Positions 7,971-14,698 of a DNA stretch of 64,000 nucleotides are shown piece after piece. The translations under genes and the position numbers were made by a program. The stretch's first letter is position 1, and each line of letters begins with the position of its first letter. The DNA lies in contig NZ_LMCU01000001.1 of assembly GCF_001424905.1 (NCBI RefSeq), positions 1,667,480 through 1,731,479 of the forward strand, given 5' to 3'. This DNA comes from Leifsonia sp. Root112D2 (GTDB lineage: Bacteria > Actinomycetota > Actinomycetes > Actinomycetales > Microbacteriaceae). Under the pieces are notes generated by a model. The model saw nothing but the letters and a program-made list of their open reading frames with translations, did not search any database and was not told where the DNA came from.

Positions 7971-9488
7971 ATGACAACGACGTCACCAACCCCGAATGCG
8001 GGCGGTGGAGCCAGGGTGGGGATTCAGCGTTTCGGCGCGTTCCTGAGTGGCATGATCATGCCGAACATCGCTGCTTTCATCGCGTGGGGCCTCATCACGG
8101 CCTTCTTCATCCCCACCGGATGGACACCGAACGAGGCGCTTGGCGGGCTGGTCAACCCGATGATCACCTATCTGCTTCCGCTGCTCATCGCCAACACGGC
8201 AGGGCGCATGATCTATGGCACGCGTGGTGGCGTCGTCGCCGCCATCGCGACGATGGGCGTGATCGTCGGCGCGACGATCCCGATGTTCATCGGCGCCATG
8301 ATCGTGGGGCCCATCGCAGCCTGGCTCATGAAGAAGGTCGACTCGATCTGGGACGGCAAGATCAAGCCCGGATTCGAGATGCTCGTCGACAACTTTTCGG
8401 CAGGCATCCTCGGTATGATCCTCGCGATCCTCGCGTGGCTCGGCATCTCGCCGGCCGTCACCTGGCTGAGCAACATCCTCTCGGAAGCGGTGCACTGGCT
8501 GATCAACATCGGCCTGCTCCCCCTGGTGAGCATCTTCATCGAGCCCGGCAAGGTACTGTTCCTCAACAACGCCATCAACCACGGGGTACTCGACGCCATC
8601 GGTATCCAGGACGTTGCGAAGACGGGCAAGTCCATCGCCTTCCTGCTCGAGGCCAACCCCGGACCAGGCGTCGGTCTCCTGCTTGCGTTCGCGTTCTTCG
8701 GCGTCGGCCTCTCCAAGGCGAGCGCACCCGGTGCGATCATCATCCAGTTCTTCGGCGGCATTCACGAGATCTACTTCCCGTACGTTCTCATGAAGCCGAT
8801 CCTGGTGCTGTCGGTGATCTTCGGTGGCATGACAGGTGTGGCGATCAACGTCGCGTTCGGATCGGGCCTGCGAGCTCCGGCTTCCCCGGGAAGCATCATC
8901 GCCGTTCTCATCAACACCGCCTCGGACAGCTACGTCGGCGTGATCCTGTCGGTGATCGGCGCTGCAGCCGTGTCGTTCATCATCGCCGCGGTCATTTTGC
9001 GGGCCAGCCGGAAGAAGGATCTGGCGGCCGAGGCCGCTGGCGAGGCTAGCTCATTCGGTGCCGCCGTCGCGCAGACCGAGGCGAACAAGGGCAAGAAGAG
9101 CTCGGTTCTCGGCAATCTTCGCGAGGAAGACCGGGAGACCGCGGTCGGTGCCGCCGAAGTACATGGGGCCGCCGGTAGCGCCACGACGACGGCGCAGTTG
9201 GTGAAGAGCATCGTGTTCGCCTGCGACGCGGGTATGGGCTCGAGCGCGATGGGCGCATCCGTGCTGCGCAACAAGATCAAGAAGGCGGGGGTCGACGACG
9301 TGACGGTGGTCAACAAGTCGATCGCCAACCTCACCGATGAGTACGACCTCGTGGTCACTCACAAGGATCTGACGGCCCGAGCGCAGCCGTACACTCCCAG
9401 CGCCCAACACGTATCCGTGGACAACTTCATGAACTCGCCGAAGTACGACGAGATCGTGGAGCTGGTCAAGGGGCAGCACGGGCAGTAA
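7971..9488 (+). CDS. mtlA: PTS mannitol transporter EIICB
   Basis: Mannitol permease that imports mannitol and phosphorylates it to mannitol-1-phosphate. Residues ~15-345 form the membrane EIIC domain (GAFLSGMIMPNIAAFIAWGLITA at the start, the conserved GGIHEIYFPYV loop). A flexible linker of about 60 residues (KKDLAAEAAGEASS to SATTT) leads to EIIB with Cys418 in VFACDAGMGSSAMGAS. At 505 residues it lacks the EIIA domain fused in E. coli MtlA; EIIA is encoded separately by the next gene, as in many Gram-positives. Confidence 0.96.
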   Translation: MTTTSPTPNAGGGARVGIQRFGAFLSGMIMPNIAAFIAWGLITAFFIPTGWTPNEALGGLVNPMITYLLPLLIANTAGRMIYGTRGGVVAAIATMGVIVGATIPMFIGAMIVGPIAAWLMKKVDSIWDGKIKPGFEMLVDNFSAGILGMILAILAWLGISPAVTWLSNILSEAVHWLINIGLLPLVSIFIEPGKVLFLNNAINHGVLDAIGIQDVAKTGKSIAFLLEANPGPGVGLLLAFAFFGVGLSKASAPGAIIIQFFGGIHEIYFPYVLMKPILVLSVIFGGMTGVAINVAFGSGLRAPASPGSIIAVLINTASDSYVGVILSVIGAAAVSFIIAAVILRASRKKDLAAEAAGEASSFGAAVAQTEANKGKKSSVLGNLREEDRETAVGAAEVHGAAGSATTTAQLVKSIVFACDAGMGSSAMGASVLRNKIKKAGVDDVTVVNKSIANLTDEYDLVVTHKDLTARAQPYTPSAQHVSVDNFMNSPKYDEIVELVKGQHGQ

Positions 9489-9531
9489 GCACTGTGGCAG
9501 GGATAGGTTGAGAGGAAACAGGAGGGGTCTC

Positions 9532-9972
9532 ATGAGCGAGAACGTATTGACACTCGATCGCATCAGCGTCACCGGGTCGGCGACGACACGTGACGACGCG
9601 ATCAGGGAGGCAGGGCGCGCGCTGGTCGCCGCCGGCGCCGTGACCGCCGAGTACATCGACTACATGCTCGAGCGTGAGACCTCCGTTTCCACCTACATGG
9701 GCAACTATCTGGCGATTCCACATGGCACGAACGAGGGCAAGGACACGATTCTCGACTCCGCGCTCTCGTTCGTGCGCTACGACACCCCCATCGACTGGGA
9801 TGGCAACGAGGTGCGCTTCGTTGTCGGCATCGCGGGCAAAGACAACGGGCACCTGGAGATCCTGTCGAAGATCGCGATCATCTTCAGCGATGACGACGAG
9901 GTGCAGAAACTGCTCGACGCCGACTCGGCTGAGGCCGTCTTCGCGCTGCTCGGCGATGTCAACGAATCATGA
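9532..9972 (+). CDS. mtlF: PTS mannitol EIIA component
   Basis: A 146-residue EIIA of the mannitol/fructose family that passes phosphate from HPr to the EIIB domain of MtlA. Phosphohistidine His64 is in YLAIPHGTNEGK. ATG 9532 has GGAGGGG at good spacing; TTG 9508 upstream is less likely. The stop overlaps the ATG of mtlD (ATGA), so the two are translationally coupled. Confidence 0.95.
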   Translation: MSENVLTLDRISVTGSATTRDDAIREAGRALVAAGAVTAEYIDYMLERETSVSTYMGNYLAIPHGTNEGKDTILDSALSFVRYDTPIDWDGNEVRFVVGIAGKDNGHLEILSKIAIIFSDDDEVQKLLDADSAEAVFALLGDVNES

Positions 9973-11117
9973 AGGCCGTTCACTTCGGGGCAGGCAACAT
10001 CGGCCGGGGTTTCGTCGGGCTCATCCTGCACAACGCCGGCTATGAGGTGGTCTTCGCCGATGTGAACGCTGAGCTCATCGACCAGCTGGCGGCGGCTCCG
10101 AGTTACCGCGTGCACGAGGTAGGGGAGTCGGCCAGGGACTGGACGGTCGACAATTTTCGCGCACTCAACAGTTCGACGCATGAGCCGGATGTCCTCGCTG
10201 AGGTGGCCACGGCCGATGTCGTCACGACGGCGGTGGGGCCGAACATCCTGAAGTTCATTGCCCCCGTGATCGCCGCAGGAATCGCGGCGCGCTCGCCGCA
10301 ACTCGCACCGTTGCAGGTGATGGCCTGCGAGAACGCGATCAACGCCACGGATGTGCTCAAGTCGCACGTGCTCACAAACCTTCCGGCGGATGTCGGCGGC
10401 CGGCTCGAGCGCGCGGCCGTGTTCGCGAACACCGCCGTCGACCGCATCGTGCCTAACCAGGAGCCGGGCGCAGGCCTCGATGTCACGGTCGAGGACTTCT
10501 TCGAGTGGGCGGTGGAGGCCGGCCCGTTCGGTGACGCGGTTCCGAGAATTGCAGATGCCCACTTCGTGGACGATCTCGCACCGTTCATTGAGCGCAAGCT
10601 CTTCACCGTCAACACCGGTCACGCCTCACTCGCCTATCACGGCTTCGCGGCGGGGGCGCAGTCCCTCTCCGAGGCCATGGCGATCCCCGCGGTCGCCGCC
10701 GAGGTGAGCGCCGTACTGGCAGAGACGAAGGCACTGCTGGTTGCGCGGCACGATTTCTCCGCCGAGACGCAGGAGGAGTACGTACAGAAGAACCTACGGC
10801 GCTTTGCCAACCCGTATCTGCCCGACACTCCCGCGCGCGTGGGGCGGCAGCCCCTGCGCAAGCTCTCCCGCACCGAGCGATTCATCGGGCCGGCTGCGGC
10901 GCTTGCCGAAGCGGGGACGGTTCCAGAGGCGTTGCTGCGCGCGATCGGCGCCGCGCTGCGCTTCGATGTACCCGAGGATTCCGAGAGCGTCGAGCTCAAG
11001 GCCTTGCTGGCGAGCGCGAGCCCGGATGCGTTCACGGCGCAGGTGACGGGACTGGAGCCGGAGCATCCGCTGTACTCGCCCCTCGTCGCAGTGGTGGCCG
11101 AAGCGCAGGCGGATTAG
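9969..11117 (+). CDS. mtlD: mannitol-1-phosphate 5-dehydrogenase
   Basis: Oxidises mannitol-1-phosphate to fructose-6-phosphate with NAD+, feeding PTS-imported mannitol into glycolysis. The N-terminal dinucleotide motif is unusually close to the start (MKAVHFGAGNIGRGFVG, residues 1-17). The long-chain mannitol dehydrogenase core KLFTVNTGHASLAYHGF includes the conserved Lys/Asn/His active-site cluster. At 382 residues the length matches E. coli MtlD. It is the last gene of the mannitol operon; the downstream gap holds a half copy of a dispersed palindromic element. Confidence 0.96.
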   Translation: MKAVHFGAGNIGRGFVGLILHNAGYEVVFADVNAELIDQLAAAPSYRVHEVGESARDWTVDNFRALNSSTHEPDVLAEVATADVVTTAVGPNILKFIAPVIAAGIAARSPQLAPLQVMACENAINATDVLKSHVLTNLPADVGGRLERAAVFANTAVDRIVPNQEPGAGLDVTVEDFFEWAVEAGPFGDAVPRIADAHFVDDLAPFIERKLFTVNTGHASLAYHGFAAGAQSLSEAMAIPAVAAEVSAVLAETKALLVARHDFSAETQEEYVQKNLRRFANPYLPDTPARVGRQPLRKLSRTERFIGPAAALAEAGTVPEALLRAIGAALRFDVPEDSESVELKALLASASPDAFTAQVTGLEPEHPLYSPLVAVVAEAQAD

Positions 11118-11132
11118 AAGGCAGGGTCGCTG

Positions 11133-11175
11133 ATTTCGAGACGCCGGCTCGTTCCTCGACGGCTCCTCAACCAGC
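11133..11175. repeat. half copy of dispersed palindromic element (TTTCGAGACG..CTCCTCAACCAGC)
   Basis: This segment closely matches the right arm of the inverted repeat at 56622-56661 and the arm at 12865-12897: TTTCGAGACG, CTCGTTCCTCG and CTCCTCAACCAGC are shared in the same order. No partner arm is adjacent. It lies between mtlD and the infA promoter. Confidence 0.6.
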
Positions 11176-11183
11176 GTGACGGT

Positions 11184-11225
11184 TTGCGGGCGGCGCCCGA
11201 TGGGCATAAGATAGACCCTTGGTGC
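11184..11225 (+). promoter_or_regulatory. infA promoter
   Basis: A -35-like TTGCGG (11184-11189) is followed after 17 bases by -10 TAAGAT (11207-11212). The sequence ATAGACCCTTGGTGC (11211-11225), spanning the -10 and start region, recurs exactly at the rplM promoter (17756-17770). The expected transcript has a leader of about 105 bases, with a small hairpin GCACG/CGTGC directly after the shared motif. Confidence 0.65.
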
Positions 11226-11322
11226 TTTGCGCACGTTTTTTGCGTGCCTGCTGTGCCACAATCCAACCGCACGACCAGCATTCCATACATGTGTAACAAC
11301 ACAGACGAGCGACGAAGAGGCT

Positions 11323-11544
11323 ATGGCCAAAAAAGACGGTGTCATCGAGATCGAGGGCGCGGTAGTCGAGGCTCTGCCCAACGCGATGTTTCGCGTTGAG
11401 CTGACCAATGGCCACCGGGTTCTTGCCCATATTTCGGGCAAGATGCGCCAGCACTACATCCGCATCCTCCCTGAGGACCGCGTGATCGTGGAGCTGAGCC
11501 CCTACGACCTGACCCGTGGTCGCATCGTCTACCGCTACAAGTAA
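11323..11544 (+). CDS. infA: translation initiation factor IF-1
   Basis: A 73-residue single S1/OB-fold protein (MAKKDGVIEIEGAVVEALPNAMFRVEL to the C-terminal RIVYRYK) that binds the ribosomal A site during initiation. ATG 11323 gives the canonical start; the frame is open upstream but that part is leader. It is first in the alpha operon, followed by rpmJ after a gap containing a palindromic element. Confidence 0.97.
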   Translation: MAKKDGVIEIEGAVVEALPNAMFRVELTNGHRVLAHISGKMRQHYIRILPEDRVIVELSPYDLTRGRIVYRYK

Positions 11545-11576
11545 GGACTGCTGTAAGTAACGGCCTGTTTTTCTCG

Positions 11577-11613
11577 GGTCTCGATACGGTCGCAAAGCGA
11601 CCTATTCGACCAC
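11577..11613. repeat. palindromic element GGTCTCGATAC..CGACC between infA and rpmJ
   Basis: An imperfect palindrome with inner stem GGTCG-CAAAG-CGACC (11588-11602) flanked by GGTCTCGATA and TATTCGACC. It is the same family as the copy at 11778-11815. Such TCGATAC..ACTCGACC palindromes are, to my knowledge, dispersed in Microbacteriaceae genomes. Confidence 0.6.
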
Positions 11614-11656
11614 CGGAATTGGAACAGGTACGAAGACAGCGAACAAAGGTAAAAAA

Positions 11657-11770
11657 ATGAAGGTCAACCCCTCGGTCAAGCGCATCTGCGACAAGTGCAA
11701 GGTCATTCGTCGCAACGGGCGCGTCATGGTCATCTGCGAGAACCCGCGTCACAAGCAGCGTCAGGGTTAG
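11657..11770 (+). CDS. rpmJ: 50S ribosomal protein L36
   Basis: A 37-residue protein (MKVNPSVKRICDKCK to PRHKQRQG) with the full zinc ribbon: Cys11, Cys14, Cys27 and His32. This is the C+ (zinc-binding) form. It starts at the ATG after an A-run (AAAGGTAAAAAA). It lies in the normal alpha-operon position between infA and rpsM. Actinobacteria often have a second, zinc-free L36 elsewhere. Confidence 0.97.
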   Translation: MKVNPSVKRICDKCKVIRRNGRVMVICENPRHKQRQG

Positions 11771-11777
11771 GCAGCCT

Positions 11778-11815
11778 CCGGTCTCGATACGCGCTTCGCG
11801 CTACTCGACCGCCGG
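11778..11815. repeat. palindromic element between rpmJ and rpsM
   Basis: GGTCTCGATACGCGCTTCG followed by CGCTACTCGACC inside CCGG..CCGG ends: a near-perfect palindrome centred on GCGCTTCGCGC, only eight bases after the rpmJ stop. It is related to 11577-11613. Confidence 0.65.
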
Positions 11816-11934
11816 TATCTACAACTCAATATCGAAATAGCGATTCCGGGAACCCGTGACGGGTGACACCATCGGTTGGAGGCCGATGCACAGGAGCCGC
11901 TACAGACCTCCACTCACTCACAGGAGAAGCCACA

Positions 11935-12309
11935 ATGGCACGTCTAGCCGGCGTTGACATCCCGCGCGACAAGCGCGTGGAAGTTGCACTGACGTACATC
12001 TACGGTGTTGGCCGCACGAGGGCACTCAAGACCCTCGCCGACACCGCAATCGACGGAAACATCCGCGTCAAGGATCTGACCGACGAGCAGCTCATCGCCC
12101 TTCGCGATCACATCGAAGGCAACTTCAAGGTAGAAGGTGACCTTCGTCGTGAGGTTGCCGCCGACATCCGCCGCAAGGTCGAGATCGGCAGCTACGAGGG
12201 TATTCGCCACCGCAAGGGCCTTCCGGTTCGCGGTCAGCGCACCAAGACCAACGCTCGCACCCGCAAGGGCCCGAAGCGCACCGTCGCCGGCAAGAAGAAG
12301 GCTCGCTAG
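11935..12309 (+). CDS. rpsM: 30S ribosomal protein S13
   Basis: Head protein of the small subunit, 124 residues. It starts MARLAGVDIPRDKRVEVALTYIYGVG and ends with the basic tail RGQRTKTNARTRKGPKRTVAGKKKAR that contacts P-site tRNA. ATG 11935 has CAGGAGAAG upstream; the extra upstream frame is leader. Followed by rpsK, 44 bases on. Confidence 0.98.
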   Translation: MARLAGVDIPRDKRVEVALTYIYGVGRTRALKTLADTAIDGNIRVKDLTDEQLIALRDHIEGNFKVEGDLRREVAADIRRKVEIGSYEGIRHRKGLPVRGQRTKTNARTRKGPKRTVAGKKKAR

Positions 12310-12353
12310 GCCCCGGCCAGCGAGTCACGCGCCTTTAGGATTCAGGAGAAATC

Positions 12354-12752
12354 ATGGCAGCACCCAAGTCGGCCGTACGGAAGCCGCGCAAGAAGGAAAA
12401 GAAGAACATCGCTCTGGGCCAGGCCCACATCAAGAGCACGTTCAACAACACCATCGTCTCGATCACCGACCCTTCGGGCGCGGTTATCAGCTGGGCGTCA
12501 TCTGGTGCTGTTGGCTTCAAGGGTTCGCGCAAGTCGACCCCGTTCGCCGCTCAGCTCGCAGCCGAGTCGGCAGCGCGCCAGGCGCAGGAGCACGGCATGA
12601 AGAAGGTTGACGTCTTCGTCAAGGGGCCGGGTTCCGGCCGCGAGACGGCGATCCGCTCGCTGCAGGCCGCCGGCCTCGAGGTGGGTTCGATCAACGACGT
12701 CACCCCGCAGGCGCACAACGGCTGCCGCCCGCCGAAGCGCAGAAGGGTCTAG
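12354..12752 (+). CDS. rpsK: 30S ribosomal protein S11
   Basis: Platform protein of the small subunit, 132 residues, with the S11 core KSTFNNTIVSITDPSGAVISWASSG split by a basic N-terminus (KSAVRKPRKKEKKN). The C-terminus is the invariant PQAHNGCRPPKRRRV. CAGGAG precedes the ATG. Next gene is rpoA after a 222-base gap filled by an inverted repeat. Confidence 0.98.
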   Translation: MAAPKSAVRKPRKKEKKNIALGQAHIKSTFNNTIVSITDPSGAVISWASSGAVGFKGSRKSTPFAAQLAAESAARQAQEHGMKKVDVFVKGPGSGRETAIRSLQAAGLEVGSINDVTPQAHNGCRPPKRRRV

Positions 12753-12780
12753 TCGCCGCAGGCGCTCGACGCTTCTGCGG

Positions 12781-12897
12781 GTTGAGGAGTGAGCGCCAGC
12801 GAGCGTTTCGAAACCCCTCTGTACCTCCGCGAGACGTTGGATGACGATCTCGACGCGAGCCGCAGGTTTCGAGACGCTCGTACCTCGCTCCTCAACC
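12781..12897. repeat. long inverted repeat between rpsK and rpoA
   Basis: Left arm 12781-12815 (GTTGAGGAGTGAGCG..GTTTCGAAACC) and right arm 12865-12897 (GGTTTCGAGACGCTCG..CTCCTCAACC) are imperfect reverse complements separated by 49 bases. The same arms occur at 56564-56661 and as a half copy at 11133-11175. It fills most of the 222-base gap; the remainder holds the rpoA ribosome-binding region. Confidence 0.75.
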
Positions 12898-12974
12898 AGC
12901 ATCACTTCTTAATAACTCAATACCTCGCTAACGCAAGTGTCATATAGCGGACACTTGGCCGAAAGGAATCAATA

Positions 12975-13970
12975 GTGCTTATTGCACAGCGTCCAACGCT
13001 CGCCGAAGAGAACATCTCGGAGTTCCGCTCGCGGTTCGTCATCGAGCCGCTCGAACCCGGTTTCGGGTACACCCTCGGAAACTCCCTGCGCCGCACCCTG
13101 CTCTCCTCGATTCCGGGCGCTGCTGTCACCAGCATCCGCATCGACGGTGTTTTGCACGAGTTCAGCACCGTTCCCGGTGTCAAGGAAGATGTCACCGAGA
13201 TCATCCTGAATATCAAGGGACTCGTCGTCTCGAGCGAGCACGATGAACCGATCACCGCTTACCTGCGCAAGACGGGTGCCGGTCAGGTCACGGCCGCCGA
13301 CATTTCCGCTCCGGCCGGTGTCGAGATCCACAACCCCGAGCTGGTCATCGCGACGCTCAACGAGAAGGCGAAGTTCGAGGTGGAGCTCACGATCGAGCGT
13401 GGCCGCGGCTACGTCTCCGCCACGCAGAACCGCAACGAGTACAGCGAAGCCGGTCAGATTCCGATCGACTCCATCTACTCGCCCGTTCTCAAGGTCACCT
13501 ACCGTGTCGAGGCAACTCGTGCCGGTGAGCGCACCGACTTCGACCGCCTCGTGGTGGATGTCGAAACCAAGCCCGCGATCAGCCCGCGTGACGCCATCGC
13601 ATCCGCGGGTCGCACGCTGACCGAACTGTTCGGTCTGGCCCGCGAGCTCAACAACCAGGCTGAGGGCATCGAGATCGGCCCGGCGCCGGTCGACGCCGTT
13701 CTCAGCTCAGAGCTGTCGATGCCGATCGAGGATCTGGACCTGTCGGTTCGTTCGTACAACTGCCTCAAGCGCGAGGGGATCAACAACGTCAGCGAACTGG
13801 TGTCGCTGTCGGAGACCCAGCTCATGAACATCCGCAACTTCGGTCAGAAGTCGGTGGATGAGGTCAAGGACAAGCTCGTTGAGATGGGCCTGTCGCTGAA
13901 GGATTCGGTGCCCGGCTTCGACGGAGCGCACTTCTACAGCGGCTACGAAGAAGAAGAGACGACCAACTAG
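12975..13970 (+). CDS. rpoA: DNA-directed RNA polymerase subunit alpha
   Basis: Core RNA polymerase subunit of 331 residues. The N-terminal dimerisation domain (about 1-230) shows FVIEPLEPGFGYTLGNSLRR. The C-terminal domain (about 250-315, DLDLSVRSYNCLKREG and IRNFGQKSVDEVKDKL) binds UP elements and activators. The start is GTG 12975 with GAAAGGA upstream, giving the actinobacterial MLIAQRPTL start. The acidic end (GYEEEETTN) is typical of the group. Confidence 0.98.
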   Translation: MLIAQRPTLAEENISEFRSRFVIEPLEPGFGYTLGNSLRRTLLSSIPGAAVTSIRIDGVLHEFSTVPGVKEDVTEIILNIKGLVVSSEHDEPITAYLRKTGAGQVTAADISAPAGVEIHNPELVIATLNEKAKFEVELTIERGRGYVSATQNRNEYSEAGQIPIDSIYSPVLKVTYRVEATRAGERTDFDRLVVDVETKPAISPRDAIASAGRTLTELFGLARELNNQAEGIEIGPAPVDAVLSSELSMPIEDLDLSVRSYNCLKREGINNVSELVSLSETQLMNIRNFGQKSVDEVKDKLVEMGLSLKDSVPGFDGAHFYSGYEEEETTN

Positions 13971-14017
13971 GCGCTGGTTCCCCCACCTGCCTGATCATTT
14001 AGTACTGGAGAAAACCA

Positions 14018-14581
14018 ATGCCTACGCCAACCAAGGGCCCTCGCCTCGGAGGCGGGCCGGCGCACGAGCGCCTGATGCTCGCCAACCTGGCCGCCGCCCT
14101 GTTCACCCACAAGTCGATCAAGACGACCGAGACGAAGGCCAAGCGCCTGCGCCCCGTCGCCGAGCGACTGATCACCTTCGCCAAGCGGGGCGACCTGCAC
14201 GCGCGCCGTCGCGTGCTGGCCACCATTGGCGACAAGAGCGTCGTGCACGAACTGTTCACGCAGATCGCGCCGCTCGTTGCCGAGCGTGAGGGCGGGTACA
14301 CCCGCATCACCAAGCTCGGATTCCGCAAGGGCGACAACGCATCCATGGTGCAGATCGAGCTCGTTCTCGAGCCCGTTGCTCCGAAGTCCAAGCCGGCCAA
14401 GACGAGCCAGAAGGCGGCCAAGCCCGCCCCGGCCGCCGAGGAGCCGGAGGCCGACGAGGTCGTCGAGGCTGAGGCTGCTGCCGACGCTCCTGAAGCGGAT
14501 GCTGCTGCTGACGCTACGGAGCCGACCGACGCTCCGGAATCGACCGACGCTGGCGAGGCTCCCGAGGACGACGCGAAGTAG
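14018..14581 (+). CDS. rplQ: 50S ribosomal protein L17 with acidic C-terminal extension
   Basis: Residues 1-~120 are canonical L17 (MPTPTKGPRLGGGPAHERLMLANLAAALFTHKSIKTTETKAKRL is the conserved start, split here by description; YTRITKLGFRKGDNA follows). A further ~65 residues are rich in Ala, Glu, Asp and Pro and end EAPEDDAK, an extension common in actinobacterial L17. Last gene of the alpha operon, directly followed by a strong terminator. Confidence 0.97.
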   Translation: MPTPTKGPRLGGGPAHERLMLANLAAALFTHKSIKTTETKAKRLRPVAERLITFAKRGDLHARRRVLATIGDKSVVHELFTQIAPLVAEREGGYTRITKLGFRKGDNASMVQIELVLEPVAPKSKPAKTSQKAAKPAPAAEEPEADEVVEAEAAADAPEADAAADATEPTDAPESTDAGEAPEDDAK

Positions 14582-14596
14582 TTTCACTCGTTACAC

Positions 14597-14632
14597 GAAG
14601 CCCCGGGCATCCGAATGGATGTCCGGGGCTTC
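14597..14632 (+). terminator. strong hairpin terminator after rplQ
   Basis: A 16-bp stem with one G-U pair (14597-14612 with 14617-14632) and a GAAT tetraloop. Little U-tract follows, as is common in high-GC actinobacteria. It separates the alpha operon from the convergent acyltransferase. Confidence 0.85.
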
Positions 14633-14698
14633 GTCGTTGCCGGGCCAGGCCGGGCGGGGCGTATCGCAGTAGCGATCGATCGCATTGCGCATGCAGGC

